This document shows, piece by piece, positions 25,609-35,234 of a stretch of 64,000 nt of DNA. A program made the position numbers and the translations under genes. Where the stretch lies: assembly GCF_003122215.1 (NCBI RefSeq), contig NZ_QEYD01000009.1, positions 157,976 through 221,975 on the forward strand, given 5' to 3'. How positions within the stretch are numbered: the stretch's first letter is position 1; each line of letters opens with the position of its first letter. The notes under the pieces are model-generated. The model made no database searches. It worked only from the letters and a program-made list of their open reading frames with translations, and had not been told where the DNA came from. Source of the DNA: Pararhodobacter marinus. GTDB lineage: Bacteria; Pseudomonadota; Alphaproteobacteria; Rhodobacterales; Rhodobacteraceae.

Positions 25609-27441
25609 ATGATCACTGCCCAGGTGAAGCCGAATTGCCGCAATTGCGGGATTCCGATGCTGATTGTCGGACGTGACGGACATGTCGCCGATGTCTGCGA
25701 GCTGCTCGAACCGTTGCTGGGCGGCCCTGCCGATGAGATCGTCGGCCATCCGATCACCGACTTCCTGCCGGGATACTCGCTGGAGCGGCTGATCGAACAC
25801 GTCAACCCGGCGGCCTCGGATGCCGTGGTGCGGGGGGTGGCAGGGCGCGATCTGAAGGGCCGGGATCTGGATCTGGGGCTTTTTATCTCGCCGTTCCTCG
25901 ATCCCGACGGGGGCATGTCGTGCTCGATCCTGGTGCGCGACATCCGGCACGAGGTCCGCACCGAACGGCTTTTGCGCGACGAGCTTCTGTTGTCGGACAG
26001 CGTGGTGCGAAGCGCCCGGATCGGCGTGTTCGAGTTCTATCCCCGGACCGATACCGTCAAGGTTTCGCGCGTGTGGCGCGAAATGATGGGGATTTTCGGC
26101 GGCGATTCCGATTACCTGCAATCGGAATGGCGTCGCCGCGTGCATCCCGACGATCTGGAACGGGCCCTGGCGCCGGTGCGGAAATGTCTGGACGGTCGGG
26201 CACGCCATGCGCATTCTGACTACCGGGTGCGCAAATCCGAAGACGAGGAATGGCGCTGGGTGCGCGCAGGCGTCACCGTGGGCGAACGCGATGCCGACAA
26301 CAACCCGATCTGCCTGACCGGAGCGATGATCGACGTGACAGACATGAAGGAAACCGAGCACGAGATCCGGCGCAGTGCCGAAACGCTGCGGCTCGCCTTC
26401 GACCATGCGCCCATCGGCAAGGCGATCAACGGGCTGGACCTGCGGATCCTGCGCGCCAATCAGGCGCTTGCCGATCTTCTGGGCTACACGCCCGAAGAAC
26501 TGTCGCAGCTCAGCTTCCAGGACATCGTCCGCCCCGAGGATTGCGAACAGGCCACGGCGCGTGTCCGGCGCATGATCGCGGGCGAGATCGGCACCTATCA
26601 GGTCGAGAAGAGGTTCGTGCGCAAGGACGGGTCGCTGATCTGGGGGCTGATGATCGCCGGCGTCGTGCATGATAGCGACGGCCAGCCCGTCGAATGGGTT
26701 CTGCAGATCGTCGACGTGTCAGAGCAGCACCGACTGACCGACATGAAGGGCGAGTTCATCGCGACCGTCAGCCACGAATTGCGCACGCCGCTGACGGGGA
26801 TTTTGGGCGCGCTGACGCTGCTCAATTCGATGATGGCGGACAAGCTGCCCGAACAGGCGGCGCGGCTTTTGTACATCGCCGAGGAAAACGGCCACCGGCT
26901 GCACGCGCTGATCGACGATATCCTCGATTTCGAGAAATTCTCGACCGGACGGGCCGCGTTTTCGATCACCCGGTGCGAGATCGTGCCGATGCTCGAAGAG
27001 GCGATCCTGGCCAACGATCCGATCGCCCGGGAATACGGCGTTCATTGCAGCATCATCGCCTATGACCGCTCGCTCAAAGGCTATTGCGACCCAAAGAAAT
27101 TCCAGCAGGTCATGGCGAATTTCCTGTCCAATGCCTCGAAATTCGCGACGCCGGATTCAACCATCCGGGTGATCGCGATCCAGTCGGGCGATGCCATCCG
27201 CGTCAGCGTCACCAATGACGGGCCGGGCATTCCGGACGATTTCCGCGACAGCGTGTTCAAGCCCTTCGCACAGGCCGAGATGTCGTCGAAGCGCAGCCGC
27301 GGCGGCACCGGGCTGGGGCTGAGCATCTGCAAGGAGATCGTCGAGCAATCGGGCGGCACGATCGGTTTCGACAGCGAACCGGGCGGCCAGACGATGTTCT
27401 GGTTCACCGTGCCGACGGATCAGGCGCAGGCCGCCGAATAG
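25609..27441 (+). CDS. PAS-domain sensor histidine kinase
   Basis: A 610-residue kinase without membrane helices, so it is cytoplasmic. Three PAS-like regions can be seen: about 10-110; 135-250 (PAS_3 type, IGVFEFYPRTDTVKVSRVWR, VHPDD); and 262-380 (ANQALADLLGYTPEELSQLSF, with a PAC motif). HisKA has His389 in FIATVSHELRTPLTG. The HATPase domain has the N-box FLSNASKFA, NDGPGIPDD and GGTGLGLSICKEI. No receiver domain is attached, so it must phosphorylate separate REC proteins; three are encoded around it. It is divergent from the REC-HPt pair. An early CRNC motif could bind a metal. Confidence 0.9.
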   Translation: MITAQVKPNCRNCGIPMLIVGRDGHVADVCELLEPLLGGPADEIVGHPITDFLPGYSLERLIEHVNPAASDAVVRGVAGRDLKGRDLDLGLFISPFLDPDGGMSCSILVRDIRHEVRTERLLRDELLLSDSVVRSARIGVFEFYPRTDTVKVSRVWREMMGIFGGDSDYLQSEWRRRVHPDDLERALAPVRKCLDGRARHAHSDYRVRKSEDEEWRWVRAGVTVGERDADNNPICLTGAMIDVTDMKETEHEIRRSAETLRLAFDHAPIGKAINGLDLRILRANQALADLLGYTPEELSQLSFQDIVRPEDCEQATARVRRMIAGEIGTYQVEKRFVRKDGSLIWGLMIAGVVHDSDGQPVEWVLQIVDVSEQHRLTDMKGEFIATVSHELRTPLTGILGALTLLNSMMADKLPEQAARLLYIAEENGHRLHALIDDILDFEKFSTGRAAFSITRCEIVPMLEEAILANDPIAREYGVHCSIIAYDRSLKGYCDPKKFQQVMANFLSNASKFATPDSTIRVIAIQSGDAIRVSVTNDGPGIPDDFRDSVFKPFAQAEMSSKRSRGGTGLGLSICKEIVEQSGGTIGFDSEPGGQTMFWFTVPTDQAQAAE

Positions 27442-27499
27442 GCACCGCCTGCCAAGCCACCAAAGGACTGTACGTTCAAAGCGCAGGGGCCGCGGTCTT

Positions 27500-28477
27500 T
27501 CAGATCGCGGCCTTGGCATGGGCGCGCTCGATCGCCCGGTCGAGGATCTTGCGCACCCGGTTGGCATCCCCCGCGATCGAGTTGATCGGGTTGCTGATCG
27601 TGATCGACACGTCGGGCAGCCGCTCCTGCCGGTTCCCGGCGATGGCGCGGTCCAGAACCTCTTGCACCTGTTTCTCGATCTCGGCCGATTGGCGGATGCT
27701 TTCGTCGCGGAACATCACGACGAAACTGCCGCCGCCGCAATAGGCCAGCACGCTGTCGAGCGGGTCGAAAACCTCGCTGACGCTCTGGGCGATCTCGGCC
27801 ATGAGGGCCAGGAAAACCTCGGAATCGTTTTCGCGCACGATGCGGTCGGCGTCGCGCAGGGCCACGGCCGCGACCTGCACCTGGCCCAGCTTGCCGCGCG
27901 ACAGCTGCATCAGGTAATTGACCAGCGCGGCGTAATCCAGAAGCCCGGAAATTCCCAGAACCGGCGCCGTTCTTTCGAACGCGGTGGCGTCGTTCTTTTT
28001 CTCCTGCACGCTTTCCTGGGCATCGCGCAGCGCTTCGACGATCTGGTTCGCGCTTTTGAGCCGCGCGCGCAGCTCTAGCATGTCGATGGGCTTTGTCAGG
28101 TAATCGGTCGCCCCGGCGCGGAAGGCCCGGTCGACGTAATCGCGTTCGGTCATCGCCGTCAGCATGATGATCGGCGCGCGCGCATATCCCTCGACCTTGC
28201 GGATTTCACGGCAGAGTTCGATACCGTCCATGCGCGGCATGCTGATATCGAGCAGCAGGCAATCGAATGCCTTCGTGCCTTCGCGGATCGCGTCCAGCGC
28301 CTTGAGCGGGGAATCGAACGGCACAACGTCGCAGGCGCTGACCTCGTTGATGAAAAGCTCGACCAGTTCCAGAATGAAGGGGTCGTCATCGACGACGGCC
28401 ACCCGCATCGCGGGGCGATCGTCATCACCCGTTTCGGCGGCGTGATCTTGGCTTGCGCCAATATTGGCTCGCTTCAT
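27500..28477 (-). CDS. response regulator with REC and degenerate GGDEF-like domain (second copy)
   Basis: A 325-residue paralogue of the protein encoded at 24331-25335. REC (about 24-142) has Asp77 in DCLLLDISMPRMDG. The linker segment GLLDYAALVNYLMQLSR is conserved between the two copies, and the C-terminal cyclase-like domain reads YCGGGSF (246-252) in place of GGDEF. The catalytic acidic residues are lost. The start has AGGAGG at 8 bases. It converges with the PAS kinase gene, with 58 bases between the two stops, and follows the stand-alone REC gene. Confidence 0.83.
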   Translation of the reverse strand: MKRANIGASQDHAAETGDDDRPAMRVAVVDDDPFILELVELFINEVSACDVVPFDSPLKALDAIREGTKAFDCLLLDISMPRMDGIELCREIRKVEGYARAPIIMLTAMTERDYVDRAFRAGATDYLTKPIDMLELRARLKSANQIVEALRDAQESVQEKKNDATAFERTAPVLGISGLLDYAALVNYLMQLSRGKLGQVQVAAVALRDADRIVRENDSEVFLALMAEIAQSVSEVFDPLDSVLAYCGGGSFVVMFRDESIRQSAEIEKQVQEVLDRAIAGNRQERLPDVSITISNPINSIAGDANRVRKILDRAIERAHAKAAI

Positions 28478-28559
28478 CCTGTGATCCTCCTGATCCGCGC
28501 CTTAGCCGTCTCTTAATTGTCTACGCGGATGAAACAGGTATTGCGTTGCATCAAAAAAA

Positions 28560-28943
28560 CTACACCGGCCTTTCCAATCCCATTGCATCGCGGATGCTCT
28601 GGGACAGGGTCATGGCATCGAAAGGTTTCTTCAGAAAGCCGATAACGCCCGGCTCCTTTCCGATGCCACTTTCTGCGGTGTCCGTCCGCCCGGTCATAAA
28701 AAGAACCGGAATATCGGCGCATGATGCGATCTGGCGCAATCCCTGCAGCACATCCTGACCCCCGAGCCGGGGCATCATGAGATCGAGCAGGATCACATCC
28801 GGCGACAATGCCGCGGCATTGTCTATCGCGTCACGACCGTTCTGGAACTGATAAACCTCATTCCCGCCTATGTCCTCGAGGGCAATGCGCGAGATTTCCA
28901 GGACGTGAGGATCGTCATCGACCTGTAAGATACGAAGTTTCAT
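28560..28943 (-). CDS. single-domain response regulator (REC only)
   Basis: A 127-residue CheY-like receiver with the acidic pocket QVDDDP, phospho-Asp54 in VILLDLMMPRLGG, Thr in LFMTGRT and Lys in LKKPFD. The ATG at 28943 has AAGGAGCT directly before it. A longer reading frame to 29030 lacks a ribosome site. Without an output domain it probably works as a phosphate shuttle or sink with the HPt protein. Confidence 0.88.
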   Translation of the reverse strand: MKLRILQVDDDPHVLEISRIALEDIGGNEVYQFQNGRDAIDNAAALSPDVILLDLMMPRLGGQDVLQGLRQIASCADIPVLFMTGRTDTAESGIGKEPGVIGFLKKPFDAMTLSQSIRDAMGLERPV

Positions 28944-29247
28944 AGCTCCTTCCGGAACACACCTGACCGATGTTCGAATACTGGGAACGCAAGGACGGTG
29001 AACAACAAGAACAAGGGTCACACCAACCACTTGACCTTACTCTACTGCCCCATGTCCGGGTGTAAAGGCGATTTTGTCACACCCGGGGGCAGGGCCGCCC
29101 GCGAGTCGCGAACACAGCGTTTCGGTTTCGCGGAATCCCTGCTGCTGCGCGTCCTTTGACCCGGCGAGCCGGCGGCTTGCAACAAAGCGGCAGACCCGCT
29201 CAGGGCAGGGCCGTCAGCGGGGAAAGAACGCCAAAAAGAGAGAGAAG
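28944..29247. other. intergenic region between REC gene and tRNA-Ala
   Basis: About 300 bases holding the upstream region of the stand-alone REC gene and the 3' flank of the minus-strand tRNA-Ala. The tRNA flank is T-rich on the minus strand (TCTCTCTCTTTTTGG) but has no clear hairpin. No gene or repeat was recognised. Confidence 0.5.
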
Positions 29248-29323
<76 letters not shown>

Positions 29324-29494
29324 CACGCGGCGCTATTTGCGGTATCGCCGCGCGCGTGTCAAGGGCCTGAACCCCGGTCATCGCGCAGGAATTTCCGGCC
29401 CGGCTTTCGCTGTTTGCAGGTGCGGCGAAAACATTGCCCTCGGTGGGGCATGCGCGTATGGTGCGCGACTGTTGACCCAAACAGGACCGACCTG

Positions 29495-29965
29495 ATGACG
29501 CTTCGCGCCCGGATCACAGACGACCTCAAGCAGGCGATGAAGAACAAGGACCAGCTTCGGCTGTCCACGCTGCGCCTGATCAATGCCGCGATCAAGGATC
29601 GCGACATCGCCCTGCGCGGCGACGGCGAGGATCGGGAAATGTCCGAAGACGAGATCACCGCCGTCCTGTCGCGGATGGTCAAGCAACGTCAGGAAAGCGC
29701 GCGCGCCTATGAAGAGGCGGGGCGGCTGGAGCTGGTCGAGCGCGAAGAGGCCGAGATCAAGGTGATCGAGACCTATCTGCCGCGCCAATTGTCCGAGGAC
29801 GAAGTGGCCGCCGCGATCGAAGAGGTCATCGCCGAGCTGGAAGCGGGATCGATTCGCGACATGGGACCGGTGATGAACGCGCTCAAGTCGCGCTATACCG
29901 GGCAGATGGATTTCGGCGCGGTCGGCCCGCAGGTCAAGGCGCGGCTCAGCGGCGCGGCGTCCTGA
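29495..29965 (+). CDS. YqeY/GatB C-terminal-like protein
   Basis: A 156-residue protein covering the YqeY family from end to end. It begins [19 protein letters not shown], has a helical N-terminal half rich in charged residues, and a C-terminal half like the tail domain of GatB ([20 protein letters not shown]). The cellular role of this family is unclear; links to tRNA-dependent amidotransfer have been proposed. Upstream lie about 170 bases of promoter region shared with the divergent tRNA-Ala. It converges with the DUF2244 gene. Confidence 0.85.
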   Translation: MTLRARITDDLKQAMKNKDQLRLSTLRLINAAIKDRDIALRGDGEDREMSEDEITAVLSRMVKQRQESARAYEEAGRLELVEREEAEIKVIETYLPRQLSEDEVAAAIEEVIAELEAGSIRDMGPVMNALKSRYTGQMDFGAVGPQVKARLSGAAS

Positions 29966-29969
29966 GCGC

Positions 29970-30464
29970 TCAGACGTAGGATTTCAGGCTAATGAACAGC
30001 GCGGCCAGCTCGTCATGCAGCGTCGCGCGTTCGTCGGGGGTCAGGAACGCGCCCAGCTCGACCTCGCGCCCGCCACCGCCCAGGATCAGGTAATTCTCGA
30101 CCGGGCCGCCCCTCGGGACCATGCGGATCGTCGCCCAGTGCGGGTCTGCCTGCCAGTCCTGCTGCGGCCCCCTCGGGTTCTTGCGGATCAGCGACAGGCC
30201 CTGTCGCGACAGGGTCATTTCCTCGACGATCTGGCGGTCGCGCCAGTTCCGGTCCAGCCCGAACCACAGCCCCCACAGCGCCAGCCCGGCAAAGGGCAGA
30301 AGCCCCCACAGAACCGGCGATCCCAGCACCGCGATCAGCGGCAACGCCAGCGTTGCGGCACTCATGCCGATGGTCATGGCGAAGCCGCGCGGGTTGAGCG
30401 CGTTATGCGGCCAGGCGCGCAGGTGGGCCGCCGTCGCCGTGTCGCGGGTCAGGACATAGGGCAT
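29970..30464 (-). CDS. DUF2244 membrane protein
   Basis: A 164-residue protein with two central membrane helices (about 32-50 and 52-70) after a soluble N-terminus, then a cytoplasmic basic region with WRDRQIVEEMTLSRQGLSLIRKNPRG, split here by position 75-100. This matches the DUF2244 family, which in alphaproteobacteria is often near cytochrome oxidase genes, as here near ctaD. The function is unknown. It follows the cupin gene by 4 bases. Confidence 0.78.
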   Translation of the reverse strand: MPYVLTRDTATAAHLRAWPHNALNPRGFAMTIGMSAATLALPLIAVLGSPVLWGLLPFAGLALWGLWFGLDRNWRDRQIVEEMTLSRQGLSLIRKNPRGPQQDWQADPHWATIRMVPRGGPVENYLILGGGGREVELGAFLTPDERATLHDELAALFISLKSYV

Positions 30465-30468
30465 GGGG

Positions 30469-30819
30469 TTACCTCGTCATGCCGGCGGCGTCCTCGCGGT
30501 CGCCGCGTGTCGAGGGGGCCGAGATCACCAGGAATGTGGTTTCGGTCTCGCAATGGGCGCGGTGCCATGTGCCGGGCGGAATTTCCAGCGACTGGCCTTC
30601 GGACAGCGTGTGGATCGTGTCGGGCGTGGCAATCCGCAGCTGCCCGCTCAGGCAGCGAAAGACCTGCCGGGCGTGCGCGTGACGATGGGCCGTTTCGCTG
30701 CGTCCGGCGGGCATGCGTTCGTGGATCACGCTCAGCTCGGGCGTGTCGCACAGGCGCCAGCCCTCGCAATCGCCGGCCCAGAGATAATGCGGCGCCTCGC
30801 TCCAGTGGATCGGGTTCAT
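30469..30819 (-). CDS. small cupin-domain protein
   Basis: A 116-residue single cupin barrel. Motif 1 contains the metal-binding His residues (ETAHRHAHARQVFRCLSG, about 42-60) and motif 2 is IPPGTWHRAH. The start has a GGAGAG site. The metal and ligand are unknown. It is separated from ctaD by a strong hairpin, so it is probably expressed from its own promoter or by read-through. Confidence 0.82.
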   Translation of the reverse strand: MNPIHWSEAPHYLWAGDCEGWRLCDTPELSVIHERMPAGRSETAHRHAHARQVFRCLSGQLRIATPDTIHTLSEGQSLEIPPGTWHRAHCETETTFLVISAPSTRGDREDAAGMTR

Positions 30820-30861
30820 GGTCTCTCTCCATCGGCGGCCGCCGGCAGGGGCGCCCCCATT

Positions 30862-30893
30862 GAAAAGGCCCCGGAGTGAACTCCGGGGCCTTT
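30862..30893 (-). terminator. terminator after ctaD
   Basis: GGCCCCGGAGT, two bases, ACTCCGGGGCC makes an 11-base stem flanked by AAAA and TTT, so it can act on both strands. On the minus strand it follows ctaD and is trailed by TTTTC. Confidence 0.85.
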
Positions 30894-30919
30894 GTCTGTC
30901 TTGCTGGCCAGGCCCGCGC

Positions 30920-32575
<1,656 letters not shown>

Positions 32576-32937
32576 TCGTTGCTCCCGTTCCCTTGCGAAC
32601 ATTTTTTCTCACGCGATCTCTGCCCGTGAATCGCGAGACTCCGGCAAAGACTTGGTCCCGTTCTAGAATGCCCGTGCTGCGGCGGCAATGTCCCTGATGT
32701 CGCAGAGGGGAAAAATTTGATGCAAGTCAAGGACCGCTCGCGCGGCTGTGACCGGGCGGGAGGGGCGAATCGCCTTGGGCTTTGCCGGGGCGAAACCGGG
32801 CTTCCGGACGGGTCATGCCTTGCAGGTTTGACCTGTCCGATCACAAATTCGGCCAGCCTCTGAAACATCTAAGTCAGCAATATTGACTTATATGCCGCCG
32901 GGGTGCCTTGTCGCCCGGACAAAGCCGGAGAATGACC
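32576..32937. other. divergent promoter region ctaD / aminotransferase
   Basis: About 360 bases between two divergent genes. No protein gene is supported. It holds a perfect inverted repeat at 32870-32890 near the aminotransferase start. Confidence 0.6.
32870..32890. promoter_or_regulatory. inverted repeat before the aminotransferase gene
   Basis: TAAGTCA, seven bases, TGACTTA forms perfect 7-base arms, ending 47 bases before the start codon. The centre is AT-rich. It looks like a dimeric regulator site (GntR or Lrp types would fit), but no regulator gene is adjacent. Confidence 0.5.
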
Positions 32938-34176
32938 ATGGATTGGCAAAACGTGCTCGCAGCCCGCAACGGACGCATGAAAGCGTCCGAAATCCGCGAG
33001 CTTTTGAAACTTCTGGATCAGCCCGACATTCTGTCCTTTGCGGGCGGCATCCCGGATCCGGCGCTTTTTCCCACCGAAACCTTCCGTGATGCGATGACCG
33101 AGGCCCTGTCCGGCCCCGCCTCGGGCGCCGCCCTGCAATATTCGGTGTCCGAGGGTTACCTGCCGTTGCGCGACTGGATCGCCGGGCGGATGGCGCAGAT
33201 CGGCATCCCCTGCACGGCGCAGGATGTGCTGATCACCTCGGGCTCGCAGCAGGCGCTCGATTATCTGGGCAAGCTGATGCTCGATCCGGGCGACACCGCG
33301 CTGGTGACCTGGCCCGCCTATATGGGCGCGCTCGGTGCCTTCAACGCCTATCAGCCGCGCTATGACCGGCTCGATCCCAAGGGCAACCGAACAAGCGCCG
33401 ACATCGCCGAGGCGGCGCAGGCCGACGGCGGGCGGGTGAAATTCGCCTATCTCTCGGCCGATTTCGCCAACCCGACGGGCGAGACGCTCGACCGCGCCGG
33501 GCGCGAGGCGCTGCTCGATCTGGCCGAGGAGCTGGATATCGCGGTGATCGAGGACGCGGCCTATCAGGCGCTGCGCTACGATGGCGAGCCGGTGCCGCCG
33601 ATCCTGGCGCTGGAACTGGCGCGCAAGGGCGATCTGCAAGAATGCCGCACGATCTATTCGGGGTCGTTTTCGAAGGTGCTGTCGCCGGGGCTGCGCGTGG
33701 GCTGGGTGGTGGCGGCGCGGCCGGTCATCCAGCAACTGGTGCTGATGAAGCAGGCCGCCGACCTGCATTCGCCGACGCTCAACCAGATCGCCACCAACCA
33801 TGTCGCCCGCGCGATCTTCGACGATCACGTCGCGAGGCTGCGCACAACCTATGCCGCGCGGCGGGACGCGATGCTTTCGGCGCTTGCGCGTTACATGCCC
33901 GAGGGCGTCCGCTTCACCAAGCCCGAAGGCGGCATGTTCGTCTGGCTGACCCTGCCACCCGGCATGGACGCGGCCGAGTTGCTGGCTCAGTCGCTGAAGA
34001 CCGAACGCGTGGCCTTCGTGCCGGGACGGGCGTTCTTTGCCGACGGATCGAACGGCAACACCCTGCGGCTGAGCTTTTCCTGCGCAAACGCGGCGCAGAT
34101 CGAGGAAGGCATGAAGCGGCTCGGACGCCTTCTGTCATCGGTCGGCGCCCGTTCCGAAGCCCCGGTTGCCGGCTGA
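32938..34176 (+). CDS. PLP-dependent class I/II aminotransferase (LysN/2-aminoadipate type)
   Basis: A 412-residue fold-type I aminotransferase. The N-terminal ILSFAGGIPDPALFP, the phosphate region TSGSQQALD, the Asn/Asp region SADFANPTGETL and IEDAAYQALRYDG, and the PLP lysine in SGSFSKVLSPGLRVGW are all present. An Arg in RLSFSC binds the substrate carboxylate. This resembles the 2-aminoadipate/alanine-type enzymes that share their domain with MocR regulators, here without a DNA-binding domain. The ATG at 32938 is chosen over 32932 because GGAG is 7 bases before it. The substrate is unknown. Confidence 0.85.
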   Translation: MDWQNVLAARNGRMKASEIRELLKLLDQPDILSFAGGIPDPALFPTETFRDAMTEALSGPASGAALQYSVSEGYLPLRDWIAGRMAQIGIPCTAQDVLITSGSQQALDYLGKLMLDPGDTALVTWPAYMGALGAFNAYQPRYDRLDPKGNRTSADIAEAAQADGGRVKFAYLSADFANPTGETLDRAGREALLDLAEELDIAVIEDAAYQALRYDGEPVPPILALELARKGDLQECRTIYSGSFSKVLSPGLRVGWVVAARPVIQQLVLMKQAADLHSPTLNQIATNHVARAIFDDHVARLRTTYAARRDAMLSALARYMPEGVRFTKPEGGMFVWLTLPPGMDAAELLAQSLKTERVAFVPGRAFFADGSNGNTLRLSFSCANAAQIEEGMKRLGRLLSSVGARSEAPVAG

Positions 34177-34259
34177 GGGGCGCGACCCGAAGCGCAGCAC
34201 ACAGAACGATTGAGCCGGGCGGCGGTGCGCATGTAAGCGCGTGCGTCGCCGCCCCGGTC

Positions 34260-34925
34260 TTACAGGTCGCAGGCGATGCCGTCCGCGAAGACCTGATCGA
34301 ATTGCCGCTTCAGCGCCACGTCCAGGTCCGTCATCGTCACCGGCAGGCCCAGATCCACCAGGCTGGTCACGCCATGTTCGCGGATGCCGCAGGGCACGAT
34401 TCCGCCAAAATGGGACAGGTCGGGTTCGACATTGATCGAGATCCCGTGAAAGCTGACCCAGCGGCGCAGCTTGATGCCGATCGCGGCGATCTTGTCCTCG
34501 CGCGGGGTGCCGTCGGGATTGGGCGCCTTGTCGCGCCGCTGGACCCAGACGCCCACGCGGCCCTCGCGCCGTTCGCCGGTGACGTTGAACTCGCCCAGCG
34601 TGCGGATCACCCAGTCTTCCAGACGGTGTACGAAACAGCGCACATCGCGCCCGCGCTTGTTGAGATCCAGCATGACATAGGCCACGCGCTGGCCCGGGCC
34701 GTGATAGGTGTATTGCCCGCCGCGCCCGGCGGTGAACACCGGGAAACGGTCGGGCTGGGTCAGATCCTCGGGCCGGGCCGAGGTGCCGGCGGTATAGAGC
34801 GGGGGGTGTTCCAGCAGCCAGATCGCCTCGTCCGCCTCGCCGCGCGAGATCGCCGCGACGCGGTCCTCCATCGCCGCCAGGGTTTCGGCATAGGGCTGCA
34901 GCCCCTCGAGCACCGTCCATTCCAT
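34260..34925 (-). CDS. lipB: octanoyl-[acyl carrier protein] transferase LipB
   Basis: A 221-residue enzyme that moves octanoyl groups from ACP to lipoyl domains in lipoate synthesis. Motifs are [34 protein letters not shown], the catalytic Lys in [12 protein letters not shown] and the catalytic Cys in IVPCGI. The ATG at 34925 begins the conserved MEWTVLEG. An upstream extension of the frame has no family similarity. It converges with the aminotransferase gene. Confidence 0.95.
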   Translation of the reverse strand: MEWTVLEGLQPYAETLAAMEDRVAAISRGEADEAIWLLEHPPLYTAGTSARPEDLTQPDRFPVFTAGRGGQYTYHGPGQRVAYVMLDLNKRGRDVRCFVHRLEDWVIRTLGEFNVTGERREGRVGVWVQRRDKAPNPDGTPREDKIAAIGIKLRRWVSFHGISINVEPDLSHFGGIVPCGIREHGVTSLVDLGLPVTMTDLDVALKRQFDQVFADGIACDL

Positions 34926-35040
34926 GCGCCGAACTTTCTCTGAACCCCGATTGAACCGATCCGGGCAACGTAACGACAGACGGACAGGGATCAAGCAGAG
35001 GCGCCGCGAAAAAGGGCGCCCGACATGACAGGGAGAGACC

Positions 35041-35130
35041 ATGTTTCACGTCAGTCAGACCGCCTTTGCCACCGCTCTTCTGGTGGCCTCGCTCGCGGCC
35101 TTGCCGGTCATCGCCGCCTGGCCCGGGTGA
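35041..35130 (+). CDS. 29-residue hydrophobic small protein
   Basis: An ATG at 35041 is preceded by CAGGGAGAGACC, a strong ribosome site. The peptide starts [15 protein letters not shown], is then almost wholly Ala/Leu/Val, and ends AAWPG before TGA. It would be one membrane helix or a short exported peptide. It is too short for normal gene calling. It lies divergent from lipB and about 100 bases before the peptidoglycan-binding protein gene. The function is unknown. Confidence 0.5.
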   Translation: MFHVSQTAFATALLVASLAALPVIAAWPG

Positions 35131-35234
35131 TTTTACCTTATTTTATTCACCCGACCCGCAGACATTGCTTGGCGCAGGCCGCAAGCGGGTGCTAGCCTTT
35201 TCGCCATACAGTTGTTTCGTTCAGGATGCTTGCC

